Assembly (NCBI GenBank): GCA_021158405.1 | Contig: JAGGUP010000029.1 | Span: forward strand, 20,218-84,217 | DNA length: 64,000 nt | Direction: 5' to 3' | Source: Bacteroidales bacterium | GTDB lineage: Bacteria > Bacteroidota > Bacteroidia > Bacteroidales > UBA12170 | Shown here: positions 19,063 to 29,134 of the stretch, in pieces | Layout of the letters: each line of letters opens with the position of its first letter | Numbering within the stretch: position 1 is the first letter of the stretch | The notes under the pieces: model-generated | Told to the model about the DNA's origin: nothing | Seen by the model: only the letters and a program-made list of their open reading frames with translations | Databases searched by the model: none | Program-made: the position numbers and the translations under genes

Positions 19063-20571
19063 ATGAAAAACTATTTCCCTCTCCTATTTATTGCCTTTTT
19101 GAGCTTCACAATAACAGTAAATGCTCAACAAAAAATAAACACTAAGAAATTAGATAAACAACTAGAACAGTCTTTCCAGAATTTTGAATTGAACGGGCTT
19201 TCTGTACTTATTTTAAAAGATGGCGAACTTCTCTTCGACAAGAATTACGGAACTCGTGATTTGAAAAATCCGATAACTTCCAATTCTTTATACAATATTG
19301 CTTCTGTAACAAAAGCTTTTACAGGAGCTTGTATGGCAAAACTAGTCAACGAGAAAAAAATAAAATGGGAGGATTTGGTGATTGATTATCTCCCCGATTT
19401 CAAATTAGCCGATCCCTATATCACTACGCATTTAACAATTGCCGATTTGTTAACACATCGAAGTGGAATGGGAACTTTTTACGGCGATCTACTTTGGTAC
19501 GAAACAGAACGTAGCAATAAGGATATTCTTTATCGAATGAGGTATCTGCCTGTTACCAATCGCTTTCGCGATCAATTTGGTTATCAAAACAATATGTATA
19601 TCGTAGCTGCTGAAATCTTAGAAAAAGTGACTGGTCAGGACTGGGAAAGCTATGTTTCTGAAAATATTTTGATTCCTCTTGGAATGCTAAATACACGAAC
19701 TTCAGGAAATAAAATAGGAGAAAATCAAGAGCTGGCTCATCCAATCATTAACCATAAAGTGGTTGACATTACCATGAAAAAACCTCATGCTGCTGCCAGT
19801 TTTTTTACCTCAACTTCTGAATTGAGCCACTGGGCAGAAATGTTACTTAACCAAGGAATTTATAAAGGCGATACCATATTAAATCCTGCTGTCGTTGAAG
19901 ATATGATGTCTGGAAGAACTCTTCGTCCGGTGACTGGTTTAAAAAAGATGGCAGGAGCAAATTTTAATACTTATGCTTTGGGTTGGTCAGTTTGGGATTT
20001 TCACGGAATTCGTATTCTGGAACACGGTGGTGGTATGCCGGGATATATATCAAATTTGACATTAATTCCTGAATATAATATGGCATTTATCATACTAACC
20101 AATACGTTGAGCAGTTTCCCTTCTGCCCTTGAATACCACTTATTGGCTGAATTGATGGATGATAAATCAAGAGATTGGCTCGATCTTTTCATGGGATTTA
20201 AAACGCGTGGCGAAGCACAAGAAAAAGCCGAAGAGCAACAACGACTTGCTTCCAGAATAGAAGGAACACATCCACGTTTGGAATTGAAAAAATATATTGG
20301 TACTTACGAGGATAAAATGTACGGAAAGGCTGAGATTACTTTAGTTAATGAAAAACTGCATTTGGTATTTCTTCCCGCAAAACATCTTTTTTATTCAGAT
20401 ATGGAGCATTGGAACAACGATACTTTTAAAATAAAATTTGCAGATGAATTTTTACCTGCCGGCTATATCATCTTCGATTTTGATTCGTGGAATAAAATTT
20501 TAGGATTTAAGATAGATTTAAAAAGTAGTGATTTCCATTTCTTTAACCTCGACTTTAAGAAATTGGATTAA
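19063..20571 (+). CDS. serine hydrolase (class C beta-lactamase-related)
   Basis: Signal peptide; SVTKAFTG (SxxK), YQN, HGGGMPGY motifs. Confidence 0.88.
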   Translation: MKNYFPLLFIAFLSFTITVNAQQKINTKKLDKQLEQSFQNFELNGLSVLILKDGELLFDKNYGTRDLKNPITSNSLYNIASVTKAFTGACMAKLVNEKKIKWEDLVIDYLPDFKLADPYITTHLTIADLLTHRSGMGTFYGDLLWYETERSNKDILYRMRYLPVTNRFRDQFGYQNNMYIVAAEILEKVTGQDWESYVSENILIPLGMLNTRTSGNKIGENQELAHPIINHKVVDITMKKPHAAASFFTSTSELSHWAEMLLNQGIYKGDTILNPAVVEDMMSGRTLRPVTGLKKMAGANFNTYALGWSVWDFHGIRILEHGGGMPGYISNLTLIPEYNMAFIILTNTLSSFPSALEYHLLAELMDDKSRDWLDLFMGFKTRGEAQEKAEEQQRLASRIEGTHPRLELKKYIGTYEDKMYGKAEITLVNEKLHLVFLPAKHLFYSDMEHWNNDTFKIKFADEFLPAGYIIFDFDSWNKILGFKIDLKSSDFHFFNLDFKKLD

Positions 20572-20600
20572 GGGATTAATAATCTGAAAATCAAACTGTC

Positions 20601-20633
20601 AACCCTGTCAGGTTTTAGAAACCTGACAGGGTT
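20601..20633. terminator. palindrome AACCCTGTCAGGTTT-TAG-AAACCTGACAGGGTT between convergent genes
   Basis: 15-bp perfect stem. Confidence 0.75.
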
Positions 20634-20651
20634 TTCCAGAGCTTATCCACA

Positions 20652-23087
20652 TTATAAAGGCATGGCTAGCGTAAACTTATAAGCCACATTCTCTTGAAAA
20701 CTATCAAAGCTATAGGGGCCGTATCGATACATTGCTCCTACACCTACATTAAACAATTGTAGTTTGATTAAATTATTAATCATTAAACCACTTTCGAAAT
20801 AACCTTCTTCCATTGTTTTAAAGTCAATATTTTGATGATATTTGGGATGTTTCAACCAACCAAATCCAATATTTGTTCCTATTTCAAATTCCGGCTTAAA
20901 CTTTTTTCCTCTAAATAATAATGACCCAAAATTATGAGAAATAAAAAGTGATATATACCTGTCTGACAGAAATTCGTTGGCTCGCATAGTCCCGAAACTT
21001 CCTGGTGCAAAAAGCGCAAAAGGTCTGTAAGTTCCTCCACCAGAATGAAGTGTGGCATACGGAACATCACCTAATACCAAACCTGCTTTTAAACTTATAT
21101 TTGTTTGGCCTAAGTATTTAATATAAAATGATTTTCGCATTTGAAAATCCATTTTTTTAAAGTCAAAACATCCTCCTAAAATACCTGAAAAACCTTGCGA
21201 ATAATTAAACCAGAACACGGGATATTTAGTCCCCATAGAAATGAGTATCCGACCATTATTAAAGTATTTTTCTTTATAGGCAAAGCGAAAACGAAGCTTT
21301 ATCTCTGTCAATTGAAAATCTGTTATAGGAACTATATCTACTGGACGCTGAAAATAATATTCTCCAAGATTGTTAATTTTTCCATGGCTAAAACCAGCAT
21401 ATGACTGAAGATAATTAAACATACGTCCACTTAAACCCGCTTCTTCTCGAACGGTATAATTCATTCGGTTTATAAAAAACTCTTGAAAAGCGAGCGGATC
21501 AAACAATGAGCTTTCATCCTGAAAAAAACTAACGCCTCCGCTCTCCATATTATCAGAAAGATAGGAAACATATGCTTTTATTTCTTTTGGCTTATAGATT
21601 TCAGTAGTAGTCTTGATACCAATTTTAGATATTTTGTCTTTCAAACTATAAGCATAATAACCTCCAACGGCGAAATCTTTAGAAAAGCGTTTATTCGTTT
21701 GCATTCCAATCCCAAACCAAAATCCTTCAAACGAATTGAAACCCATAAAACGATTCAAAAACAAATCGACTTTACCCAATCCGATTTTTCCGGTTAATAA
21801 GGTTTCCAGTTCTTTTAGCGTTTTATCGAACTCGGCTTCTTTTCCGATGCTATCCATGAATTTATAGGTTTCTTTATCGCGTAGGCTTAAACTATCTCTT
21901 CGAAATGAATTCCATTGCTCCTCGTTACGGTAACCTGCATTTGGGTCTACTTCTATTTCCATATAGGAAAAGGCTTTTTTAACCAAATCCGTGTTCAATT
22001 CAATATCACGTATATAGGTTTTTCCAATACCCAGCAAACGAGATTGTTGTCCACCTGAACTCACGCTTAAAGAAGCAAAAGTAATCGTGGTATTCAACTG
22101 AACTGGAAACCAATGAATACCATCCACCAAATCATATTTTTGCTGAATTTGAATTGTAATTCCTTGATTCTCCTTGGCCGGCTCAGCTTTCACATTTACA
22201 ATAGCCCATTTATTTGTACTAATATGAACAATACCTTGCATACCTTCAAAATTCGTGTTTCTATTTGGCCGAAAAGAAATAGTGTAAACAGTATCTGCAG
22301 ACCCGGAATACAAAGTATCTTCCAATTGAAAATAATACTTATTCAAACTTCCTTTACTTATCGGATTGATGTATTTTTTCCCAACTATCTGAATAATTTC
22401 ATCATAAAAAGATGTCGATTGTATTTGCGATACCAAATAAATAATTATCGGATCTTTTAGGCCGGAAACCTTGGTAGCAATAACTCGTTCATTGCTTTTG
22501 TCAGGAGCAAGAAACTTTTTCTCGACCACAGTTTCCATTAAAAAAACATCTTTATTCTTGAAAAAATCATTCAGGGCTTTAACCGAATCATTTTTAATAG
22601 AAACACTATCAAGTGCATATGAAGTTGTATCAACGGACACTACCATCTTATCATAAGTAGTATATGTAAATGAAGCTAATTTCTTAGGATTGTTTTTGTC
22701 CCGATTTCTAATCGCATTTAATATTATTCTATGAGCTGGATTTGGCCCTGGAAATACTTCATATTCTGCTAAATTATATTTTATAGATTTAACAAAAATC
22801 GTTTTTGGACCTTTTAAATTACGCGTTAAAATATATCGGGTTTCATATCCTAAGTATGAAAATCGAATGCTGTCAATCCGGCTAGGCAACACAATAGAGA
22901 ATTTTCCATCAATATCGGTTGTTGTACCGAAATGTCCATCGTCAGAAATTAAATTTACAAAAGCAAGTGCTTCTTTTGTTTTTTCATCTTGAACCAAGCC
23001 TGAATATTTGATTCCCTGACCAAAAAGCCCAACACTAAAAATAAGTAGAAAACTTAAAATTATTATACGAAGATAAACTTTAACCAT
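20652..23087 (-). CDS. DUF5686 / carboxypeptidase-like regulatory domain outer-membrane protein
   Basis: Signal peptide, carboxypeptidase-like N-domain GLVQDEKTKEALAFVNLISDDGHFGTTTDIDGKFSIVLP, long beta-barrel-like C-terminus. Confidence 0.8.
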   Translation of the reverse strand: MVKVYLRIIILSFLLIFSVGLFGQGIKYSGLVQDEKTKEALAFVNLISDDGHFGTTTDIDGKFSIVLPSRIDSIRFSYLGYETRYILTRNLKGPKTIFVKSIKYNLAEYEVFPGPNPAHRIILNAIRNRDKNNPKKLASFTYTTYDKMVVSVDTTSYALDSVSIKNDSVKALNDFFKNKDVFLMETVVEKKFLAPDKSNERVIATKVSGLKDPIIIYLVSQIQSTSFYDEIIQIVGKKYINPISKGSLNKYYFQLEDTLYSGSADTVYTISFRPNRNTNFEGMQGIVHISTNKWAIVNVKAEPAKENQGITIQIQQKYDLVDGIHWFPVQLNTTITFASLSVSSGGQQSRLLGIGKTYIRDIELNTDLVKKAFSYMEIEVDPNAGYRNEEQWNSFRRDSLSLRDKETYKFMDSIGKEAEFDKTLKELETLLTGKIGLGKVDLFLNRFMGFNSFEGFWFGIGMQTNKRFSKDFAVGGYYAYSLKDKISKIGIKTTTEIYKPKEIKAYVSYLSDNMESGGVSFFQDESSLFDPLAFQEFFINRMNYTVREEAGLSGRMFNYLQSYAGFSHGKINNLGEYYFQRPVDIVPITDFQLTEIKLRFRFAYKEKYFNNGRILISMGTKYPVFWFNYSQGFSGILGGCFDFKKMDFQMRKSFYIKYLGQTNISLKAGLVLGDVPYATLHSGGGTYRPFALFAPGSFGTMRANEFLSDRYISLFISHNFGSLLFRGKKFKPEFEIGTNIGFGWLKHPKYHQNIDFKTMEEGYFESGLMINNLIKLQLFNVGVGAMYRYGPYSFDSFQENVAYKFTLAMPL

Positions 23088-23126
23088 ACTAGTATTTAAT
23101 GACGTATATTCGATGCCTTTATTACA

Positions 23127-23330
23127 TCAACCTCCACTTATTAAATGAAGAATTAAAACATTATCTCCATCTTTAGCAAAAGCCATGCCCCTATTTTCTT
23201 TTTTTATAAGTTCTCCATTTATCTTGGTAACTAATAATTTAAAAGTAAAATTCTTTTGTTGAATAATATCGCTAATACTTAGGGTATCTGCATTGAAATT
23301 TACTGGCCGATTATTGAGTATTATCTTCAT
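23127..23330 (-). CDS. thiS: ThiS/MoaD-like sulfur carrier protein
   Basis: MKIILNNRPVNFNADTLSISDIIQQK...DNVLILHLISGG with C-terminal GG; start trimmed from the ORF-track start to the internal ATG beyond the upstream stop. Confidence 0.75.
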   Translation of the reverse strand: MKIILNNRPVNFNADTLSISDIIQQKNFTFKLLVTKINGELIKKENRGMAFAKDGDNVLILHLISGG

Positions 23331-23340
23331 TCCGAAAGTT

Positions 23341-24027
23341 TTAAAAAAATACTTTTTTTGCAAAAGGACTAAAATAACGCGTCCCTAAATTTGCTCTAAT
23401 AACATCTAGAACTCGCTGATCATTAGGTTCATAAATAGAGCCAAAAATCATTTCCACATTCCTATACTTTTTCATATCGGGATGCATAATTGCCGAAGGG
23501 CCTAGGATATAAATCGGAGCATGTTCTGCACTATTCTCAACAAGTTCCATAAAGCTTTGATTGAACATACTTGTTGCAGTTAAAATAATGGCATCTGCAT
23601 TCCTAATATATTGCATCTGATCCTTCATTTCTTGCAAGATATCTTCATCCTCACGCTTATCAAAAATAAAAAGCGGAATATTCGCTTTTTGAAAACGCTT
23701 TACGACCGGCCTGAAATTACCCACCATCACAATATTGGAAAATCGGGTAAAATCAACGGCTTCAAATATATCCTTTTCTTCATTATAATCTTGGTCATAA
23801 TTGAGTAAGGCATTATAATAAGCATTTAGAAATATCCGATGTTCAGCATTTTCTAAATCAATTTCTTTTGGAATTTCAGCTTTAACAGTTTCGCCCAAAG
23901 TGGCACAAAGGCCAATATTTCCGTTCTCAAACAGAACAGCTACATATCTTGCTCCACATACAAAATCTTTTACTAAAGAAGAATCGAAGGCGTATTTTTG
24001 GTAATAATGAGTTATTGGATCTAGCAT
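23341..24027 (-). CDS. DUF364-like (putative heavy-metal chelation) Rossmann-like protein
   Basis: MVGNFRPVVKRF...LFIFDKRE...DAIILTATSMFNQSFMELVE...IYILGPSAIMHPDM pattern. Confidence 0.65.
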   Translation of the reverse strand: MLDPITHYYQKYAFDSSLVKDFVCGARYVAVLFENGNIGLCATLGETVKAEIPKEIDLENAEHRIFLNAYYNALLNYDQDYNEEKDIFEAVDFTRFSNIVMVGNFRPVVKRFQKANIPLFIFDKREDEDILQEMKDQMQYIRNADAIILTATSMFNQSFMELVENSAEHAPIYILGPSAIMHPDMKKYRNVEMIFGSIYEPNDQRVLDVIRANLGTRYFSPFAKKVFF

Positions 24028-24075
24028 ATTGAGTGCAAAATTAAGAAGAATAGCAAGAGCAATCTAATGCTGGAC

Positions 24076-24543
24076 CTATTCAATATTCAGTTTCCTATTA
24101 AAACCTTCTTCGAGTGACAAGAAAGTCTCTGTACCAGTAACTTCCAAAACAGACTGTATCCGATAAACTAAAATCCGTTTTAAATCTTCATTATTCCGAG
24201 CATAAATCTTGAGCATATAAGAATATTTTCCCGTAATGGAATGACACTCTACCACTTCCGGTATTTCAACTATTTTCTGAAAAACTTCTTGGTGGGTTTT
24301 CTCGGAAGTTAAATTAACTTGTATTCCTACAAATGCCAATGTATGGTAACCCAGTATTTTAGGTGATAAATTAAATTGAGAGCCCTTTAAAAGTCCCCCT
24401 TCAAACATTTTCTGAACCCTTTGGTGCACAGCCGATCCCGTTACTCCACATTGACGAGCCACCTCAACAAAAGGCATACGAGCATCTGCACGTAAAAGGC
24501 GTAAAATACGCTTATCTAAAATATCCAAATGAAAGTTTTCCAT
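24076..24543 (-). CDS. Lrp/AsnC family transcriptional regulator
   Basis: LDILDKRILRLLRADARMPFVEVARQCGVTGSAVHQRVQKM. Confidence 0.93.
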   Translation of the reverse strand: MENFHLDILDKRILRLLRADARMPFVEVARQCGVTGSAVHQRVQKMFEGGLLKGSQFNLSPKILGYHTLAFVGIQVNLTSEKTHQEVFQKIVEIPEVVECHSITGKYSYMLKIYARNNEDLKRILVYRIQSVLEVTGTETFLSLEEGFNRKLNIE

Positions 24544-24666
24544 AGAATTAAATACAATATTATTTACATTATTTTAATATTTCATCAAATTTACTTTTAA
24601 TTTTAAACAAATAAATATATTCTACTATAAATTTATTATTTTTCTTGCATAGATAACTTTCAGTAT

Positions 24667-24674
24667 TTAATTTT
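24667..24674 (+). promoter_or_regulatory. -7 box TAATTTTG
   Basis: TAnnTTTG consensus upstream of the Cys/Met lyase gene. Confidence 0.4.
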
Positions 24675-24715
24675 GTAAAGATATAAATCAGCTATTCATA
24701 TTAAAAACAATATTT

Positions 24716-25915
24716 ATGAACACGAAAAAAATTGATCCAGCAAGTAATATCCAGGCCTTAAAGCAATTTGGAGAATTTGGAGGTGTAAATCCATCCATAA
24801 CTGATTCGGCAACTTTTACATTTATGACTGCAAAAAGCATGTTAGACACCTTTCATGGCGAAGCCGAAGGTTGTTTTTTGTATGCACGTCATTGGAATCC
24901 AAGTAATAAATATTTGGCCGATGCTCTTGCTGCTATGGAGGGAACCGAAGCAGCATGGGTAACCGGTTCCGGTATGGCTGCTATTACTACAGTATTCTTA
25001 CAACTCTGTAATGCAGGCGACCATATTGTAAGTAGCATGACCACTTACGGAGGCACTTTTGCTTTTCTAAATAACTATTTACCCAAATTTAATATTGATG
25101 TTACTTTTGTTGATACCACAGATTTGGAAGCCGTAAAAAAAGCAATCAGACCTAATACAAAATTGGTCTATACCGAAACCATGTCAAATCCACTATTGCA
25201 AATTTCAGATATTCCAGCCTTGTCCGAAATTACAAAACAACATGGCATTCAACTTGTTGTGGATAATACTTTTACGCCAATGATTTTCGCTCCCTATTTG
25301 ATGGGTGCTGATATTGTGGTGTACTCTATGACTAAATATATTAATGGAAAAAACGATGCCGTAGCAGGCGCAATCTGTGCTTCTAACCAATTTATTCTCG
25401 ATATTAGCGATGTAAACAAGGGTACAGCAATGTTATTAGGGCCTGTACTTGATCCTTTACGGTCTTCCAATATTTTAAAAAATATGTACACTTTACATAT
25501 TCGCATGAAACAACACAGCAAAAATGCACTCTATCTTGCTGAACGCTTTGAAGAAATTGGTTTGAAATACAATTATCCCGGTATGCCCAACCATCCTCAA
25601 CATGAATTAATGAAAAGCCTGATGAACGAAGAATTTGGGTTTGGAGGAATGATTGCCATTGATATGGAAACCGCTGAAAGAGCAACCCAACTTATGGAAT
25701 CGATGCAATTAAAAAACGTAGGCTATCATGCGGTTAGTCTGGGCTATTTTAGAACTTTATTTAGCAATTCAGGAAAAAGCACATCTTCAGAAGTCCCCGT
25801 AGATATACAAAAAACGATGGGAATGTCTCCGGGTTTGGTACGCTTTTCCGTTGGATTAGATAACGATATTGAGGCTAGCTATAAATTGATAAAAGAGAGT
25901 TTGGACGAATTATAA
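24716..25915 (+). CDS. PLP-dependent Cys/Met metabolism lyase (methionine gamma-lyase/cystathionine gamma-synthase family)
   Basis: EGTEAAWVTGSGMAAI, VYTETMSNPLLQ, VVYSMTKYINGKNDAVAG lysine motif. Confidence 0.9.
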   Translation: MNTKKIDPASNIQALKQFGEFGGVNPSITDSATFTFMTAKSMLDTFHGEAEGCFLYARHWNPSNKYLADALAAMEGTEAAWVTGSGMAAITTVFLQLCNAGDHIVSSMTTYGGTFAFLNNYLPKFNIDVTFVDTTDLEAVKKAIRPNTKLVYTETMSNPLLQISDIPALSEITKQHGIQLVVDNTFTPMIFAPYLMGADIVVYSMTKYINGKNDAVAGAICASNQFILDISDVNKGTAMLLGPVLDPLRSSNILKNMYTLHIRMKQHSKNALYLAERFEEIGLKYNYPGMPNHPQHELMKSLMNEEFGFGGMIAIDMETAERATQLMESMQLKNVGYHAVSLGYFRTLFSNSGKSTSSEVPVDIQKTMGMSPGLVRFSVGLDNDIEASYKLIKESLDEL

Positions 25916-25940
25916 CTTATCTATTTTAACATAATTACCC

Positions 25941-25973
25941 AAAATAGCGGCAACTTAGGTTGCCGCTATTTTT
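25941..25973. terminator. bidirectional terminator AAAATAGCGGCAAC-TTAG-GTTGCCGCTATTTT
   Basis: 14-bp perfect stem between convergent genes. Confidence 0.85.
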
Positions 25974-26017
25974 ATGTTTATTATACCTGCTATCCTAAAA
26001 AAAATTGATTTTGTGTC

Positions 26018-26186
26018 AATGAACTTGTTTAAAGTCAAACAGCAAAACTGCGAGCGAACCCTTGGTGCCATTGACTTCAGCTATTTTTGATTCCGTAGCT
26101 AAGGCTATGCAATAAAAAATGAGATTCGTCACTGGACACCAATGGTTTACTCTCGAAATCACTCTTTAACTTTAAACAAGTTCAAT
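26018..26186. repeat. ~165-bp imperfect palindrome with 16-bp perfect terminal inverted repeats (MITE-like or long RNA hairpin)
   Basis: TGAACTTGTTTAAAGT (26020-26035) vs ACTTTAAACAAGTTCA (26169-26184); inner arms pair CGAG/CTCG, TTGGTG/CACCAA, TGAC/GTCA, ATTTTT/AAAAAT, TAGC/GCTA. Confidence 0.7.
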
Positions 26187-26212
26187 TCATAAAAAGTTGG
26201 GATACCCAAATT

Positions 26213-26241
26213 AAAAAAGCCAATCAACGATCGGCTTTTTT
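26213..26241 (-). terminator. terminator of gcvP
   Basis: AAAAAAGCC...GGCTTTTTT. Confidence 0.6.
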
Positions 26242-26269
26242 AATATTAAGGATTTGACTCTCTAAGAAT

Positions 26270-29134
26270 CTAGTCTTCGTAATCTTCCACAGGAGCACAA
26301 GTACAAAATAAATTCCGATCGCCATAAGCATCATCCACTTTACTAACTGGAGGCCAGTATTTATCTTCTTTTGACCAAGAGCAAGGAAAAGCGGCTTGCA
26401 TCCTGGAATAAGGATAATTCCATTCGTCCGAAGCAATTAAATCAGCGGTATGCGGGGCATTAAGGATTAAATTATTGATTTTGTCGGCGCTTCCATTTTC
26501 GATAGCACGAATTTCTTCACGAATTTGGTGCATGGCATCAACAAATCGATTTAACTCCGATAAAGGCTCACTTTCGCTTGGTTCAACCATCAAGGTACCA
26601 TGAACAGGAAAATCAACTGTAGGAGCATGAAAACCATAATCCATCAATCGTTTGGCAATATCAATTGATTGAATACCTGTAGTATGATGAATTTCTTTAC
26701 AATCTAAAATCATTTCGTGTGCCACACGATCGTTATTGCCTGTGTACAAAACAGGATAATCGACCTTGAGAACATCTTTCAAATAATTGGCATTTAGAAT
26801 TGCCATTTTCGTTGCGTTTGTCAATCCTTCACCACCTAATAATTTAATATAAGCATAGGAAATTGGTAGGATACTTGCCGATCCAAATGCCGCTGAAGAG
26901 ACAGCCGGAATAGCTTTTTCGCCACCCGCTTTAACAACAGGGCTTCCGGGTAAAAATTGCACTAAATGTTCAGCAACACCAATTGGGCCAACACCGGGAC
27001 CACCTCCTCCGTGAGGAATAGCAAATGTTTTATGTAAATTAAGATGGCAAACATCAGCACCAATATATCCTGGATTAGTTAATCCAACCTGAGCATTCAT
27101 GTTGGCGCCGTCCATATACACCTGACCACCATTTTGATGAATAATATCCATAATTTCTAAAACAGAAGCTTCGAATACGCCGTGAGTTGATGGATAAGTG
27201 ATCATCAAAGCACCCAATTTATCTTTATTGGCTTCAGCTTTGCTTCTTAAATCGTCCATATCGATTTCGCCCTTTGCATTAGCTTTCACAACAATTACGT
27301 TAAAGCCTGCCATTACAGCACTTGCTGGATTGGTACCATGAGCCGAGGATGGAATTAAACAAACATTACGATTAAAATCGCCACGGTTGCGATGGTAAGC
27401 ACGGATTACTAGCAGGCCTGCATATTCTCCACTAGCACCGGAAATGGGCTGAAAAGACATGGCAGAAAAACCGGTAATCTCGCATAAATCACTTTCTAAA
27501 TCAGTAATTAATTCTTGGTAACCTTCGGCTTGGTAATAAGGAACAAAAGGATGCAAGGAACCAAATTCAGGCCAGCTTAAGGAAAATAAACTTACAGCAG
27601 GATTCAGTTTCATGGTGCATGATCCTAGCGGAGTCATCGCACGATTGAGTGCCAAATCTTTTATCTCTAATTTTTTCAAATAGCGCATCATTTCCGTTTC
27701 GGAATGATAACTATTAAAAACAGGATGGGTAAGAAAATCGGTTCTTCGTTGGAAAGCCTCAGGAATAATACTCTCCATAATTTCTTCATCCATGGCAATG
27801 GATTTGTTATCTTCCACTAGCATAGCAAAGACTTCAAGGATATCATTTAAATCGTCAAGGCTGGTGGTTTCATCGAGACTAATTCCAATAGCATTTTCAA
27901 AATAGCGGAAATTCAACTCTCTTTGCTCGGCAAATTTGCGAAGAGCAGCAATATCCTCAACACCCTGAATGTAAAGTGTATCGAAATAAACCTGATTGGC
28001 TTGAGTAAAGCCTAAACTCTCTAATCCAATTTCTAAAGCTACAGCGTTCTGATGAATATCAGAAGCGATTAATTTTAAACCTTCCGGACCATGATAAACG
28101 GCATACATAGCAGACATAGAGGCTAGCAATGCTTGAGCTGTACAAATATTTGAAGTTGCTTTTTCGCGTTTAATATGTTGTTCACGTGTTTGCAAAGCCA
28201 TACGTAAAGCAGAATTTCCTTGAGCATCCTTAGAAACACCTATAATACGACCTGGCATGTTTCGTTTATATTTCTCTGTAGCGGCAAGAAATCCAGCATG
28301 AGGTCCACCATATCCCATAGGCAAACCAAAGCGTTGCGAAGACCCAACAACCACATCGGCGCCCCAAGTTCCAGGAGGCGTCAAAAGAACAAGGCTCATC
28401 AAATCGGCGGCAACGGTAAGCACACCATTTTTGGCATGAACAGATTCAGCAAAACTTGAGTAATCTATAACTTTACCTCTATTATTAGGGTACTGCACAA
28501 CAGCACCAAAAAAATCATCCGTAAATTCAAAGGACTGAAAATCGCCATAAACCAGTTTAATACCAAGCGGATTGGAACGGGTTTCGAGAACGGCTTTTGT
28601 TTGTGGAAAAATTTCGTTATCGACAAAATAACGAACAATTCCAGCTTTTGCCATCGCTCTTGGACGAGCATTAAAAGACATCAGCATAGCCTCTGCAGCA
28701 GAAGTTCCTTCATCGAGCAAAGAACAATTAGAAAGCGGCATAGCCGATAAATCAGAAACCATAGTTTGAAAATTTAGCAAAGCTTCTAATCTTCCTTGTG
28801 AAATTTCGGCTTGATAGGGGGTATAGGAAGTATACCATCCTGGATTTTCAAGTACATTACGTTGAATTACGGCAGGTAAAATCGTATTATAATAACCCAT
28901 ACCAATATAGGTCTTGAATAATTTATTTTTTGCTCCTAATTCTTTTAGATGCTGAATATATTCATATTCATTCATTCCCTCAGGTAAATTGAGTGGTGCA
29001 TCTAAACGCAAACTTTCAGGTAGGGTCTGATCGATCAATTCGTCCAAAGAATCGGCATTAACCTTATTCAACATCAGATCTATTTCACTGGCTCTAGGAC
29101 CAATATGTCTAGCTTCAAAATTATTGGTTATCAT
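26270..29134 (-). CDS. gcvP: glycine dehydrogenase (aminomethyl-transferring), single-chain P protein
   Basis: 954 aa; NLHKTFAIPHGGGGPGVGPIGV, FQPISGASGEYAGL. Confidence 0.96.
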   Translation of the reverse strand: MITNNFEARHIGPRASEIDLMLNKVNADSLDELIDQTLPESLRLDAPLNLPEGMNEYEYIQHLKELGAKNKLFKTYIGMGYYNTILPAVIQRNVLENPGWYTSYTPYQAEISQGRLEALLNFQTMVSDLSAMPLSNCSLLDEGTSAAEAMLMSFNARPRAMAKAGIVRYFVDNEIFPQTKAVLETRSNPLGIKLVYGDFQSFEFTDDFFGAVVQYPNNRGKVIDYSSFAESVHAKNGVLTVAADLMSLVLLTPPGTWGADVVVGSSQRFGLPMGYGGPHAGFLAATEKYKRNMPGRIIGVSKDAQGNSALRMALQTREQHIKREKATSNICTAQALLASMSAMYAVYHGPEGLKLIASDIHQNAVALEIGLESLGFTQANQVYFDTLYIQGVEDIAALRKFAEQRELNFRYFENAIGISLDETTSLDDLNDILEVFAMLVEDNKSIAMDEEIMESIIPEAFQRRTDFLTHPVFNSYHSETEMMRYLKKLEIKDLALNRAMTPLGSCTMKLNPAVSLFSLSWPEFGSLHPFVPYYQAEGYQELITDLESDLCEITGFSAMSFQPISGASGEYAGLLVIRAYHRNRGDFNRNVCLIPSSAHGTNPASAVMAGFNVIVVKANAKGEIDMDDLRSKAEANKDKLGALMITYPSTHGVFEASVLEIMDIIHQNGGQVYMDGANMNAQVGLTNPGYIGADVCHLNLHKTFAIPHGGGGPGVGPIGVAEHLVQFLPGSPVVKAGGEKAIPAVSSAAFGSASILPISYAYIKLLGGEGLTNATKMAILNANYLKDVLKVDYPVLYTGNNDRVAHEMILDCKEIHHTTGIQSIDIAKRLMDYGFHAPTVDFPVHGTLMVEPSESEPLSELNRFVDAMHQIREEIRAIENGSADKINNLILNAPHTADLIASDEWNYPYSRMQAAFPCSWSKEDKYWPPVSKVDDAYGDRNLFCTCAPVEDYED

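Noticed and set aside
26224-26436. Minus-strand 70-aa ORF at gcvP 3' end
   Set aside because: Out-of-frame overlap with the gcvP C-terminus.
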